A stretch of 64,000 nt of DNA, from contig NC_018584.1 in NCBI RefSeq assembly GCF_000307025.1, positions 2,566,501-2,630,500 on the forward strand, read 5' to 3'. Origin of the DNA: Listeria monocytogenes ATCC 19117 (GTDB taxonomy: Bacteria; Bacillota; Bacilli; Lactobacillales; Listeriaceae). Position 1 is the first letter of the stretch. Every line of letters starts with the position of its first letter. This document shows, in pieces, positions 47,181-62,190 of the stretch. The notes beneath the pieces are model-generated. The model did not search any database, was not told where the DNA came from, and saw nothing but the letters and a program-made list of their open reading frames with translations. A program made the position numbers and the translations under genes.

Positions 47181-48305
47181 TCAGCTCCATCCTTTATTTA
47201 GCAAAATTCTTTCTGTTGATTTAGTATATTTTTGTAGCACATCTAAATCTAAAGCAACTCCAACCCCTTGACCAGTTGGCACAGTGAGTTTTCCTTGATT
47301 TAATACAAATGCTGGCGAAACAATATCTTCATTAAAATAACGATTTGATGCAGAAATATCTCCTGGGAAAGTAAATTCCGCTCTAGCAGCAAGTGCAATA
47401 TTGTGAGCCCTACCTATACCAGCTTCAAGCATGCCGCCACACCAGACAAGCAAATTATTATCGCTACAATACCTCGCTATCTTAAGAGCCTCAGACATAC
47501 CACCAACGCGCGCTAATTTTAAATTAACTGCCTGACAACTTCCTAACATATGAGCCTGTTTCAAATCATCTAATGACCTAATATTCTCGTCCAAACAAAT
47601 ACGCGTTTTTAATTTTTTTTGCAACCAAGCATGCTCCACAAAATCCTTAGTTCCAAATGGTTGCTCAATCATTTCTAAATTAAAGTGATCTAATTCTTTT
47701 AACAACAAGAAATCTTCTCTATTATACGCTGAATTCGCATCAGCCATCAAGCTTAGATTAGGAAATTTTTCTCGAACAGCTTTAACAAATTGAATATCTT
47801 TCTTAGGTGCGATTTTCAACTTCACTCTTTCGTAGCCTTCATCCATATATTGACTAACTAACTGGACTAACGCTTCCGCACTATGCTGCACACCAATGCT
47901 CACGCCAACCGTAATCGAGTCCTTCTTTGCGCCAATCATTTTAGCTAATGAGAGCTTCTCATTTTTTGCAAAAGCATCCCAAACAGCAAGCTCCACAGCC
48001 GCTTTCGCCATTTCATTTCCTTGAATCCAGCTAAACATCTGGTTAACCTCTTCAGGAGTTCGTATTTCTTTCTGCGCAAGGATTGGCAACAAATGCTGTT
48101 TAATAATAGAAATAGCAGTGCCCAAAGTCTCTTCTGTATAGTCAGGTAACGGAAAAGCTTCCAACTCTCCATAACCACGTATACCCTCCTCATTCACTAA
48201 CTCAATAATATAAAAATCTTTACTGTTTAGCTCACCATAACTTGTTTTAAATGGTGCAATAAGAGGAAGTTCTGCATGAATTAGTCTCGCTTCTTGAAAA
48301 TACAT
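47181..48305 (-). CDS. menC: o-Succinylbenzoate synthase / N-acylamino acid racemase (enolase superfamily)
   Basis: A 374-residue enolase-superfamily enzyme of the MLE subgroup. Catalytic landmarks are KLKIAPKK (two Lys), metal ligands in ADANSAYN (Asp), EMIEQPF (Glu), CLDENI (Asp/Glu), and the second catalytic Lys in NLKLARVGG. Firmicute members often do both the menaquinone step (OSBS) and N-succinylamino acid racemisation; sequence alone cannot split them. The place between tagO and tagA is unusual: tagA ends the base before menC begins. Confidence 0.88.
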   Translation of the reverse strand: MYFQEARLIHAELPLIAPFKTSYGELNSKDFYIIELVNEEGIRGYGELEAFPLPDYTEETLGTAISIIKQHLLPILAQKEIRTPEEVNQMFSWIQGNEMAKAAVELAVWDAFAKNEKLSLAKMIGAKKDSITVGVSIGVQHSAEALVQLVSQYMDEGYERVKLKIAPKKDIQFVKAVREKFPNLSLMADANSAYNREDFLLLKELDHFNLEMIEQPFGTKDFVEHAWLQKKLKTRICLDENIRSLDDLKQAHMLGSCQAVNLKLARVGGMSEALKIARYCSDNNLLVWCGGMLEAGIGRAHNIALAARAEFTFPGDISASNRYFNEDIVSPAFVLNQGKLTVPTGQGVGVALDLDVLQKYTKSTERILLNKGWS

Positions 48306-49040
48306 TTACTCACCCTTTTTCAAACGCTTGCGCTCTTTTCTAATAACAAGCATAAATTGAGGTATTGCAAAAAAACGTCTCCATCTTGAAGGATTAGAAA
48401 GGAGCCTGTATACCCATTCTAACCTTAATTTTATCCATATTTTTGGCGCGCGCTTTACACTATCTGTTAAGACATCAAAACTTCCACCTACACCAATAAA
48501 AATGCCTTTAGTAAAATTAGCAATCTGAGACAAAATCCATTTTTCTTGAGCAGGTGAACCTAGAGCGACAAAAATCACATCTGGTTGTGCTACGAGTATT
48601 TCCTTAGCAATTGCTTCACTTTCTAATACATCAAAGTAACCATGATGAACACCACAAACAACTGCCTGTGGAAATTTTTCCCGCACTTTGGCCTCTACAA
48701 CCTCACTAATTTCCGGTTTTGCTCCTAAAAAATAACAACTTAGTGGCTTATTTAATAGACCAACCATCGTGTCATAACCAGTAACCCGTTCCTTTAAAGG
48801 CTCTCCAAGTTTTTCTGAAGCCATTATAATCCCAATACCATCGGGTACAATATAATCAGCTTGCCCTAATATTGCTTCGAACTCCTTATCAGTACGAGCA
48901 TGCATAACAATTTCTGGATTAGCCGTTACAACAAACCGACGCTCCCCGTTCTTCGCGGCCATGTATAGCTCCTCCACAAATCCTGCTTGCGTCGTATTAT
49001 AGAAAGGTATATTTAAAATTGAAATTTCCTTCTTTTTCAT
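48306..49040 (-). CDS. tagA: N-acetylglucosaminyldiphosphoundecaprenol ManNAc transferase TagA
   Basis: Adds ManNAc from UDP-ManNAc to the TagO product, completing the disaccharide of the teichoic acid linkage unit. The 244-residue WecG/TagA/CpsF protein has VTANPEIVMHAR, DYIVPDGIGIIMASEKLG, GYDTMVGLL, VALGSPAQEKW, and GIFIGVGGSFDVL. A basic C-terminal tail fits membrane attachment. AGGAGAG precedes the ATG. Its donor sugar would come from MnaA at 62191-63330. Confidence 0.94.
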   Translation of the reverse strand: MKKKEISILNIPFYNTTQAGFVEELYMAAKNGERRFVVTANPEIVMHARTDKEFEAILGQADYIVPDGIGIIMASEKLGEPLKERVTGYDTMVGLLNKPLSCYFLGAKPEISEVVEAKVREKFPQAVVCGVHHGYFDVLESEAIAKEILVAQPDVIFVALGSPAQEKWILSQIANFTKGIFIGVGGSFDVLTDSVKRAPKIWIKLRLEWVYRLLSNPSRWRRFFAIPQFMLVIRKERKRLKKGE

Positions 49041-49110
49041 ATGTCTCTCCTAAAAAACTTTATTATGTATAAGTTTATCATAAAACAAGGATGCTTCCTA
49101 TTTTTAATCT

Positions 49111-49152
49111 ATAAAAAAGACTGCAAATAGCATTACGCCATTCACAGTCTTT
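49111..49152 (-). terminator. Terminator of the LysM-3D gene
   Basis: The 8-bp outer stem AAAGACTG / CAGTCTTT with further inner pairs is followed by six T on the - strand. Confidence 0.85.
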
Positions 49153-49166
49153 CTATATGGAATGAA

Positions 49167-50000
49167 TTAATCTAAAATTTGTACTTTAACTTGTTTTACG
49201 CCCCAGTTGTTAGCTTCTTGTACTGAGTTTAAATGTACATCAATTTTATTACCTTTAATTGCACCACCAGTATCAGCTGCAATTGCTTGTCCGTATCCTT
49301 CAACATAAACTTTTGAACCTAAAGGAATAACAGATGGATCAACTGCAATTACTCTTGAATTATCATTTAAATCAATCCCTGTCGCTGTCATGTGGCCCAT
49401 GCCAGGTTCAGCTTTACTATATGCTGTCGCAGTTACCGTTAACTCTTTTGAAACATTACCTTGTGCTGAAGAACTGTTTGAAGATGCTTCATTAGAAGAA
49501 GTTGATTTTTGAGTTGTTGGAGCCGCCTTTTCTTCTTTCGGTTGTTCTGTTACTTTATTATTGGCTGAATTATTTGCTGTTGAATTGTTTTCTGAAGCAT
49601 TACTTTCACTTGCTGAAGCTTTATTACCAATAGATAATTTTTGACCTACTAATATTAAATCTGAAGAAAGATTATTCCACGATTTAAGTTGATTAACTGT
49701 TACACCTTTATCAACAGCGATATGTCCAAGTGTATCTCCTGCAACAACTGTGTATTCAGAATTGTTATTAGTAGTGGATTTTTTCTCACTACTATTTACT
49801 TGCAATGTTTGGTTCGGAAAAATAATGTCAGAACTCAAATTGTTATCTTCTTTCAATTGTTTTATAGAGACATTATTTTCATTTGATATTTTCCATAGTG
49901 AATCACCATCTTGCACTTTATACTCAGCTGCAAAAGCTTGAGTTGAACCAGATCCTGCAATAATTAAACCAGCCGCAATGGCTACTACTGTCTTCTTCAT
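49167..50000 (-). CDS. Secreted LysM-3D protein (YocH-like, Rpf/Sps type)
   Basis: A 277-residue exported protein: signal peptide ending near QAFA (residue 24); two LysM domains (about 26-70 and 83-127) that bind peptidoglycan; an Asn/Ser-rich linker; and a C-terminal 3D domain (LTVTATAYSKAEPG, ATGIDLND, VIAVDPSVIPLGSKVYVEGYGQAIAADTGGAIKGNKIDVHL) with the conserved Asps of a lytic-transglycosylase-like fold. Firmicute YocH proteins are muralytic and WalR-controlled. Starts at ATG 50000 after GGAGGG. It stands alone with a terminator. Confidence 0.9.
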   Translation of the reverse strand: MKKTVVAIAAGLIIAGSGSTQAFAAEYKVQDGDSLWKISNENNVSIKQLKEDNNLSSDIIFPNQTLQVNSSEKKSTTNNNSEYTVVAGDTLGHIAVDKGVTVNQLKSWNNLSSDLILVGQKLSIGNKASASESNASENNSTANNSANNKVTEQPKEEKAAPTTQKSTSSNEASSNSSSAQGNVSKELTVTATAYSKAEPGMGHMTATGIDLNDNSRVIAVDPSVIPLGSKVYVEGYGQAIAADTGGAIKGNKIDVHLNSVQEANNWGVKQVKVQILD

Positions 50001-50390
50001 GTAATTATTTTCCCTCCTTGATAACTTTCGAGGATAATCGTACCATACGAAACTATCAGCTTGGTTACTGAAAAATTAAGCATGTATGACACACTTTCAA
50101 ATAGTATCCGTTTTCCTGCAATATTTGTAAATTGCCTTTATTGTCTGATTTCTATTGCTACTGGTTGTATTTTCTGTGAAAATCAATCTAGCCTAACTCG
50201 CCGTGGGGATTTAGTCAATTAATAAAAGGTTTCCTGATTGTTCACTTAATGAATTAAATGTGCGAAGTAACTAAAATTGGAAAATTTTTCCATTACAAAT
50301 TGAGCTGATAATTTATTGATTTTGTTGTTTTTTGGGGTGGGATTTTTAAAATTCATTATGAAATATGGCTCTTTATAACAAAGTATTACA
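50001..50390. other. 390-bp intergenic region upstream of the LysM-3D gene
   Basis: AT-rich. It holds the LysM-3D leader and a weak TACGAT-type -10 about 40 nt before the gene. I found no convincing terminator for ssbB and no open frame with a ribosome binding site. Confidence 0.5.
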
Positions 50391-50756
50391 TCATTCATCC
50401 TCTTCTTGAGGTATATTAACTACTCTTTCATCTTTATTTCGACTTGATAAATACCGAATCTGATGAACTAAAACTTCCGTAATATAAATTTTCTGTTCTT
50501 CTTTATTTAAATAATTCCGAGATTGTAGTTCGCCAACTACTCCTACTAATTGTCCTTTAGCACAGAACTCTGCAGTGGCCTCTGCTCTTTTACCCCAAAT
50601 AACACATTGAATAAAGTCAGCATCATTATCAACTCTTTTATTTTTACCAAACCGATTTAAAGCCAAGGTTAAATTCAAAACAGCCCTGTCTTCCGCGGTC
50701 CATTTCAATTCTGGTTCCTTAGTTAATCTGCCTACTAAAGTTACTTGATTAATCAT
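50391..50756 (-). CDS. ssbB: Single-stranded DNA-binding protein, SsbB type
   Basis: A 121-residue OB-fold SSB lacking the long Gly/Pro-rich linker and acidic DDDIPF-type tip of housekeeping SsbA, so it is the short competence-type paralogue. Motifs: MINQVTLVGRLTKEPELKW, DFIQCVIWGKRAEATAEFCAKGQLVGVVGELQSRNY. In B. subtilis SsbB protects incoming DNA during transformation and is ComK-induced; a pair of well-spaced ComK-type boxes lies about 130 bp upstream. The ATG at 50756 follows AGAGGCG. Confidence 0.9.
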   Translation of the reverse strand: MINQVTLVGRLTKEPELKWTAEDRAVLNLTLALNRFGKNKRVDNDADFIQCVIWGKRAEATAEFCAKGQLVGVVGELQSRNYLNKEEQKIYITEVLVHQIRYLSSRNKDERVVNIPQEEDE

Positions 50757-50876
50757 ATAATCGCCTCTTTCTTTTGATGTAAAGCGATTGTATTAGATAA
50801 AAAGTTTATTGTAAAATAGCTAAAACTGTATTTTCACTAGGTAGAAACCTTCCAAAAGATTATTTCCTCTAAAAGA

Positions 50877-50920
50877 AAAACATCATTTTATGTAGTTAAT
50901 GACATCCAAAGCATCATTTT
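50877..50920 (-). promoter_or_regulatory. ComK-type box pair upstream of ssbB
   Basis: AAAA-CATCA-TTTT (50877-50889) is a perfect AAAA-N5-TTTT box; AAAG-CATCA-TTTT (50908-50920) has one mismatch. The gap is 18 bp, one of the three spacings known for ComK promoters. Confidence 0.6.
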
Positions 50921-50962
50921 AGTACTTTGAAAAAATTTTTAACCAATGTTATTCTGAGAACA

Positions 50963-50999
50963 TGAAAAAAGCACTAAAACCCATTTGGACCTCAGTGCT
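50963..50999 (-). terminator. Terminator of mbl-fabZ
   Basis: The stem AGCACT / AGTGCT with inner GG/CC pairs is followed by six T on the - strand. Confidence 0.82.
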
Positions 51000-51006
51000 A
51001 ATCTTT

Positions 51007-51441
51007 TTATTTAGGTAGGTCTGATAAGGCAAACATAATTTCAGCTTCACAAACCAAATCGCCTTCTACAGTTGCTTTGACTTTTGCTTTTGCAATCGCG
51101 CCCCTCATCCGAGTTATTTCAGCCTCAAGCAAGAGTTGGTCCCCCGGAACAACTTGACGTTTAAATCGGCAACCATCAATTCCAGCAAATAAACCAATTT
51201 TACCTTTATTTGCTTCACTCTGCATCATTGCAATTCCACTAGTTTGCGCTAGAGCTTCCACTATTAAAACTCCTGGCATTACAGGATACTCAGGAAAGTG
51301 CCCGTTAAAAAATTCTTCATTTGCTGTTACATTCTTAATAGCGGTAACTTTTTTGCCTTCTTCAACAGAAATAACTCTATCTACTAACAAAAATGGATAA
51401 CGATGAGGCAAAATCTCTTTGATTTTCTTAATATCTAACAT
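51007..51441 (-). CDS. fabZ: (3R)-hydroxyacyl-ACP dehydratase FabZ
   Basis: Dehydrates beta-hydroxyacyl-ACP in fatty acid elongation. The 144-residue hot-dog protein has [11 protein letters not shown], the catalytic His in [24 protein letters not shown] with its Glu partner, and [19 protein letters not shown]. The ATG at 51441 has GGGGG 6 nt upstream; the longer frame to 51519 overlaps mbl and is rejected. It follows mbl by 22 nt, as in B. subtilis. Confidence 0.96.
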   Translation of the reverse strand: MLDIKKIKEILPHRYPFLLVDRVISVEEGKKVTAIKNVTANEEFFNGHFPEYPVMPGVLIVEALAQTSGIAMMQSEANKGKIGLFAGIDGCRFKRQVVPGDQLLLEAEITRMRGAIAKAKVKATVEGDLVCEAEIMFALSDLPK

Positions 51442-51463
51442 ATACATCCCCCAAAATTCACAT

Positions 51464-52459
51464 TTAGAATCTATTACGCTTTTTATTTGTAAGTGAGTCA
51501 AGTAAAATGCCGGTACCAAGTGCCACTACATCTAAAGGATTCTCAGTAATTAAAACTGGGACCTTTAGCTGTTCGGACATTAATTCATCTAAACCATGTA
51601 ATAAAGATCCACCACCAGTCATGATGATTCCTCTATCAATAATATCCGCTGAAAGCTCTGGAGGTGTTTGTTCCAACACCTGTTTAGCAGCTAGGACCAT
51701 TAGGTGTAATGAATCGTGAATCGCTTCCTCCACTTCAGAACTTGTAATAGAAATTGTTTTCGGTAAGCCACTCACTAAATCTCTACCACGAATTTCCATT
51801 TTCTCTTCTTTGGCTCCTTGACATGCAGTACCGATTGTTACTTTAATATTTTCAGCCGTTCTTTCACCAATAAGTAAGTTATATTTACGTTTAACATAAT
51901 TTAAAATATCTGCGTCCCATTTGTTTCCAGCGACTTTTACTGATTGACTAGTTACAATATCACCCATAGACAATACAGCAACATCCGCAGTACCTCCACC
52001 AATATCAATAATCATATTACCGGAAGGCTCAAAAATCTCCATACCCGCACCAATAGCAGCAACTTTAGGTTCTTCTTCTAAGAACACTTGTTTCCCACCA
52101 CTTTTTTCAGCAACTTCGCGAATTGCTTTTTGTTCGACAGAAGTTATATTTGTTGGACAACAAATTAAAATACGTGGCCGTGAAAAAAAAGTTTTTAAAT
52201 TTAACTTTTGTATGAAGAAACGCAACATTTCTTGCACAATATCAAAGTCAGCAATAACCCCATCTTTCATAGGTTTAATTGCCGTAATGTCTCCTGGAGT
52301 TCTACCAACCATATCTCTTGCTTCAGTCCCAACGGCTAAAACTTGTCCAGTTTTATTGTTAATAGCGACAACTGCAGGTTCATTAACGACGATTCCTCTT
52401 CCTTTAACATGAATTAATACATTGGCTGTACCTAAATCGATACCAACATCTTTTGCCAT
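51464..52459 (-). CDS. mbl: MreB-like cytoskeletal protein Mbl
   Basis: Actin-fold filament protein guiding lateral peptidoglycan synthesis. The 331 residues include phosphate-1 loop [31 protein letters not shown], phosphate-2 [15 protein letters not shown], and the adenosine loop [13 protein letters not shown]. Position beside fabZ and murA away from mreCD favours Mbl over MreB. Starts at ATG 52459, with AAGGAG about 13 nt upstream. Confidence 0.92.
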   Translation of the reverse strand: MAKDVGIDLGTANVLIHVKGRGIVVNEPAVVAINNKTGQVLAVGTEARDMVGRTPGDITAIKPMKDGVIADFDIVQEMLRFFIQKLNLKTFFSRPRILICCPTNITSVEQKAIREVAEKSGGKQVFLEEEPKVAAIGAGMEIFEPSGNMIIDIGGGTADVAVLSMGDIVTSQSVKVAGNKWDADILNYVKRKYNLLIGERTAENIKVTIGTACQGAKEEKMEIRGRDLVSGLPKTISITSSEVEEAIHDSLHLMVLAAKQVLEQTPPELSADIIDRGIIMTGGGSLLHGLDELMSEQLKVPVLITENPLDVVALGTGILLDSLTNKKRNRF

Positions 52460-52577
52460 TTACATTTTAACTCCTTTCGTGGTGTACACCTAATTTTACA
52501 TCTCATTCTGAATTATAGCATAATTTATGTGCGGCTGAAATGTATATTTTATAGCAATGCGGAATTTTTCATGACAA

Positions 52578-52610
52578 ATAAAAAAACCGCATCAAGAAGA
52601 TACGGTTTTT
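52578..52610 (-). terminator. Terminator of murA
   Basis: The stem ACCGTATC / GATGCGGT (one G-U pair, 5-nt loop) is followed by T7 on the - strand. Confidence 0.86.
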
Positions 52611-52621
52611 AACATTTAAAT

Positions 52622-53914
52622 TTAGAATAAAGACGCTAAGTTTGTTACATCGATTTTGGAATCATCTACACGTTCCACATCAGCACCAAGCGCTTGTAGT
52701 TTGCCGTGGAAATTATTATAGCCACGATCAAGGTATTTTAACTCAGTTACTTGTGTATAGCCATCCGCAACTAAACCAGCAAGAATAAGCGCTGCTGCTG
52801 CACGTAAATCTGTCGCAGCAACTTCTGCTCCTTGTAATTTAGCTGGGCCAGAAATAATAACAGAATGTCCTTCAATTTTCATATCAGCGTTCATTCTACG
52901 CATTTCTTCTACATGCATAAAACGATTCTCAAAAACAGTTTCAGTCATGATGCTTGTTCCTTCACTCAGCATTTGAATAACCATCATTTGCGATTGCATA
53001 TCTGTTGGAAAACCTGGGTGTGGCATCGTTTTAACATCCACAGCTTTTAATTTATCAGGACCAATTACACGAATCCCATTCTCTTCTTCAATGATTTGAA
53101 CGCCCATTTCTTCAAGTTTAGCAATTAACGAACTAATATGCTCGGGAACTGCATCTTCAATTAAAACATTTCCACCAGTAATCGCAGCAGCAATCATAAA
53201 TGTTCCTGCTTCAATACGGTCTGGAATAATAGAATGTTCAGTTGCAGTTAATTCTTTAACTCCTTCAATTCTAATTACTTCTGTTCCTGCACCGATAACT
53301 CTAGCACCCATTTGGTTAAGGAAGTTTGCTAAGTCGACAATTTCAGGTTCACGAGCCACGTTTTCTATTACTGTAGTACCTTCTGCTAGAGTAGCAGCCA
53401 TCATAATATTTTGTGTCGCTCCAACACTTGGGAAATCTAAGTATACTTTAGCACCCACTAATTTTTCAGCAGTTGCTTCAATATAGCCATTTTCAATTTT
53501 CACGATTGCGCCCATTGCTTCAAAACCTTTTAAATGTAAGTCAACTGGTCTTGAGCCAATTGCACATCCACCAGGTAAAGCTACACGTGCTGAACCAGTA
53601 CGTGCCAAAAGTGGTCCCATTACAACAATGGAAGCACGCATTTTACGAACGTACTCAAAAGGTGCATCAGAAGTGATTTCTCCTGTTGCATTGACTGTTA
53701 CTTCATCATTTACAAAAGAAACATCTGCATTTAGATATTTAAGAACCTCATTGATTGTGAATACATCAGACAAGTTTGGGACATTTTTTAATACGCTAGT
53801 ACCTTTACTCGCAAGTAATGTAGCAGCTATTACCGGTAATACAGCATTCTTGGCACCTTCCATTTTCACAGAACCATTTAACTGTTTTCCACCGCGTACA
53901 ATAATTTTTTCCAA
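52622..53914 (-). CDS. murA: UDP-N-acetylglucosamine 1-carboxyvinyltransferase MurA
   Basis: First committed step of peptidoglycan synthesis: transfers enolpyruvate from PEP to UDP-GlcNAc. The 430 residues have Lys22-Asn23 in EGAKNAVLP and the catalytic Cys117 in [15 protein letters not shown], so the enzyme is the fosfomycin-sensitive type. Low-GC Gram-positives carry two MurA paralogues; synteny with ywzB and the atp operon matches the essential one (MurAA). The start is TTG at 53914 behind GGAGGGG. Confidence 0.95.
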   Translation of the reverse strand: MEKIIVRGGKQLNGSVKMEGAKNAVLPVIAATLLASKGTSVLKNVPNLSDVFTINEVLKYLNADVSFVNDEVTVNATGEITSDAPFEYVRKMRASIVVMGPLLARTGSARVALPGGCAIGSRPVDLHLKGFEAMGAIVKIENGYIEATAEKLVGAKVYLDFPSVGATQNIMMAATLAEGTTVIENVAREPEIVDLANFLNQMGARVIGAGTEVIRIEGVKELTATEHSIIPDRIEAGTFMIAAAITGGNVLIEDAVPEHISSLIAKLEEMGVQIIEEENGIRVIGPDKLKAVDVKTMPHPGFPTDMQSQMMVIQMLSEGTSIMTETVFENRFMHVEEMRRMNADMKIEGHSVIISGPAKLQGAEVAATDLRAAAALILAGLVADGYTQVTELKYLDRGYNNFHGKLQALGADVERVDDSKIDVTNLASLF

Positions 53915-54095
53915 AAAGAACCCCTCCGCGTTACTAATAACTAAATCATTTATCGAATTTTATTAATCAAAATTTGAATTTAAAACATATCTAAGTAATT
54001 CTACCACTTATCACCCTAAAATATCAACTGATTTTAACGTAATATTAAAGTTGTTATAAGCTTCTATTAATTTTTGACTACTATAGTACCTTTTT

Positions 54096-54332
54096 CTAAC
54101 TAAAAAAGTTAATTAACTGTTTGGAAGCTGCCAAATAATCCAAGAAAAAATTGCTTAATGTATAACCTAATACAATCGAAATAATCACAAATAATAATCT
54201 AGCTTGTGTTACATGATTCTTCTTGATGAATTTTTCATAATTAATAGCTTGGAGTGCCCAAAAAGTAATTACAATAAATAGTAAATGTGAAATGATGATG
54301 ACATATGGTGATTCCATAATAATATTATACAT
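54096..54332 (-). CDS. DUF1146 small membrane protein (YwzB-like)
   Basis: A 78-residue protein with two membrane segments (about 8-28 and 46-66) separated by a basic loop (NYEKFIKKNHVTQARLL). The pattern matches the DUF1146/YwzB family, found between atpC and murA in Bacillus. ATG 54332 is preferred because GGAGAG precedes it; the frame to 54347 includes the ribosome binding site. Function unknown. Confidence 0.85.
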   Translation of the reverse strand: MYNIIMESPYVIIISHLLFIVITFWALQAINYEKFIKKNHVTQARLLFVIISIVLGYTLSNFFLDYLAASKQLINFFS

Positions 54333-54410
54333 GCGTTCTCTCCTCATATTTCGCTACTACTCATTTTAACAAATACCTCTAGAAAAAAACAGTTAATACA
54401 CTTATGCATA

Positions 54411-54443
54411 TAAAAAAACTTCCCGGCACTGTGGCCAGGAAGT
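54411..54443 (-). terminator. Terminator of the atp operon
   Basis: The 10-bp stem ACTTCCTGGC / GCCGGGAAGT (one G-U pair, 6-nt loop) is followed by T7 on the - strand, 10 nt after atpC. Confidence 0.9.
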
Positions 54444-54453
54444 AATATGATTA

Positions 54454-54876
<423 letters not shown>

Positions 54877-54879
54877 TTA

Positions 54880-56319
<1,440 letters not shown>

Positions 56320-56361
56320 TTACCTTCCCATTTATTGGGACGTTACAAGAAACGCCGACTT

Positions 56362-57240
<879 letters not shown>

Positions 57241-57271
57241 TCACCACCTTTGAATTTATTCCGAGTCTAAA

Positions 57272-58801
<1,530 letters not shown>

Positions 58802-58812
58802 TTAAACGGAAA

Positions 58813-59861
<1,049 letters not shown>

Positions 59862-59948
59862 GCCAGTTTCACTCCTTTCTATACATTCGCTTGAATTATT
59901 CGTTCAAAACGAAAGAGATGAGGTTTTATTTCCTCAACTTCCTTCAAA

Positions 59949-60179
<231 letters not shown>

Positions 60180-60238
60180 CTAATTTTTCTAAATATTATT
60201 TTTTATTACTTTTATAAATGACTTATTTGAAAGTTAGT

Positions 60239-60955
<717 letters not shown>

Positions 60956-60961
60956 TTAGGT

Positions 60962-61360
60962 TCACCCCTCTCTTTTTAAAAACTTTTTTCTGCGGTACAT
61001 GGAATACACAAAAAAATCTAGAAAAATAATTGCATATGCAAGCCCAAGTCCGATTACCATGCTATAAACATGAAAAAATTCCGGCAGTTGCGTCGCTATA
61101 ATAGTAGCAAATAACACGCTCCCCATTCTAAATGGCATTCCCATACCATAAAAAGAACGATTTTCAGCCAAAGCTCTAGTCATTGATTGTGTACGCCTCA
61201 TTAATAGCCAGTAGTTAAACCAGCCGACGATTAAACCCAACTTAAGTCCCAAGAAAATATGTATATATGGGGTTAAAAACCATCCACAAAGACAAACAGC
61301 AATAAAAAGAACCATATACTTTTGATGACGATGATACATGCCAATTAGCGATTCTAACAT
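60962..61360 (-). CDS. atpI: ATP synthase protein I
   Basis: Small membrane protein that helps c-ring assembly. About 132 residues with four hydrophobic spans (about 14-33, 36-51, 76-93 and 97-118). ATG 61360 (MLESLIGMYHRHQKY) has AAAGGA about 12 nt upstream; the longer frame to 61411 has no site. It is the first gene of the atp operon with a leader of about 150 nt. Confidence 0.85.
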   Translation of the reverse strand: MLESLIGMYHRHQKYMVLFIAVCLCGWFLTPYIHIFLGLKLGLIVGWFNYWLLMRRTQSMTRALAENRSFYGMGMPFRMGSVLFATIIATQLPEFFHVYSMVIGLGLAYAIIFLDFFVYSMYRRKKFLKREG

Positions 61361-61516
61361 TCGGGGCGCAATCCTTTCTTTTTCAAAAGATTTTTCTTTC
61401 CAGATGACCATTTTGAAATCTCAGGGAGTAAGTTTGGTTTGTGAAAACAAGCACATTTTCCCCAATTCATCCCAATCCCAAACACACATGAAAGCCTTAT
61501 CAGCGTGTCAGTTCTT

Positions 61517-61546
61517 AGCATACAACAGCCAAAAGAGAAAAGTCAA
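61517..61546 (-). promoter_or_regulatory. Sigma-A promoter of the atp operon
   Basis: On the - strand TTGACT (61546-61541), 18 nt, TATGCT (61522-61517). It is the best promoter in the region and lies 150 nt upstream of atpI. Confidence 0.75.
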
Positions 61547-61794
61547 TACACTTTCACAAATTGTGCGTACATCTATTACTAATAGTACCACAATCGGACC
61601 CATCCATAAAAGAATAGCCTATTATTTTTGAGATTTTTTTGATTTCAAAATCTATCTGTTTCTTAGATTGCCACGCCAGAATTATTTTTGTCCATTTAAC
61701 AGCAACCAACACCTCCGTAATCGTTGAGAAAACCTATCTCCTGTTCGTGTGATGTTTCACAAAAAAGGCGATAAAAACTCTCTTTCGCACAAAT

Positions 61795-61823
61795 AAAAAA
61801 ACTTCTACCACTATTGGTAAAAG
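61795..61823 (-). terminator. Orphan terminator between mnaA and atpI
   Basis: On the - strand CTTTTACCA / TGGTAGAAG (9-bp stem, one G-U pair, 4-nt loop) is followed by seven T. No protein gene ends here. Confidence 0.75.
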
Positions 61824-62058
61824 AATTCGATACGATTATTCGCAAATTTCGCGACCGAAAGTTCTTTTCCCAAGAAAAAGAACGGAAAAAACAGCCGGAC
61901 TCATTTATCATGAGTTGCATTTTGATATAGAGTGCCCGTATAAATTCCAATTCAGTCAACGCAAACCTAGCGTCGGCGGGATTGTAGTGAATACTGAGCG
62001 CAGTCTTCTATCCCTATGCTAAAAACAAGCTATTTTTTGGGCTCTTATATTAATAACA
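61795..62058 (-). ncRNA. Candidate structured small RNA upstream of the atp operon
   Basis: A span of about 260 nt ending at the orphan terminator, with no frame that has a start, a ribosome binding site and reasonable coding character. Internal stems are visible: ACTCAT/ATGAGT (61899-61915) and GTTCTTTT/AAAAGAAC (61861-61883), plus a possible long-range AGAGCCC with GGGCACTCT. A TAAGAT -10 lies at 62070-62065, and a perfect WalR-type repeat lies 40-60 bp further upstream. Transcription is inferred, not shown. Confidence 0.5.
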
Positions 62059-62107
62059 TTGACCATCTTATCACATGTAACATAAAAGAACTAGTGAAAA
62101 TCGAGCG

Positions 62108-62125
62108 TGTAACATATCTGTAACA
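62108..62125 (-). promoter_or_regulatory. WalR (YycF)-type box
   Basis: TGTAAC-ATATC-TGTAAC is a perfect match to TGTWAH-N5-TGTWAH; because of its symmetry the - strand also matches (TGTTAC-AGATA-TGTTAC). A third TGTAACA lies at 62076-62082. Confidence 0.62.
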
Positions 62126-62142
62126 ATAAGGCGCTTTCATTC

Positions 62143-62182
62143 TGAAAAAAGAGGAAAACTAGACTTCAACGCCTAGTTTTCC
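62143..62182 (-). terminator. Terminator of mnaA
   Basis: The perfect 10-bp stem GGAAAACTAG / CTAGTTTTCC is followed by TCTTTTTT on the - strand, 9 nt after the mnaA stop. Confidence 0.88.
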
Positions 62183-62190
62183 ACTGTGTT

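Noticed and set aside
50126-50142. TGTAAA-TTGCC-TTTATT as a WalR box for the LysM-3D (YocH-like) gene
   Set aside because: The second half matches only four of six positions and the orientation is away from the gene, so I do not list it as a site.
61696-61959. An 87-codon - strand open frame between mnaA and atpI
   Set aside because: It starts with TTG without a ribosome binding site, contains the orphan terminator hairpin, and has no recognisable domain.
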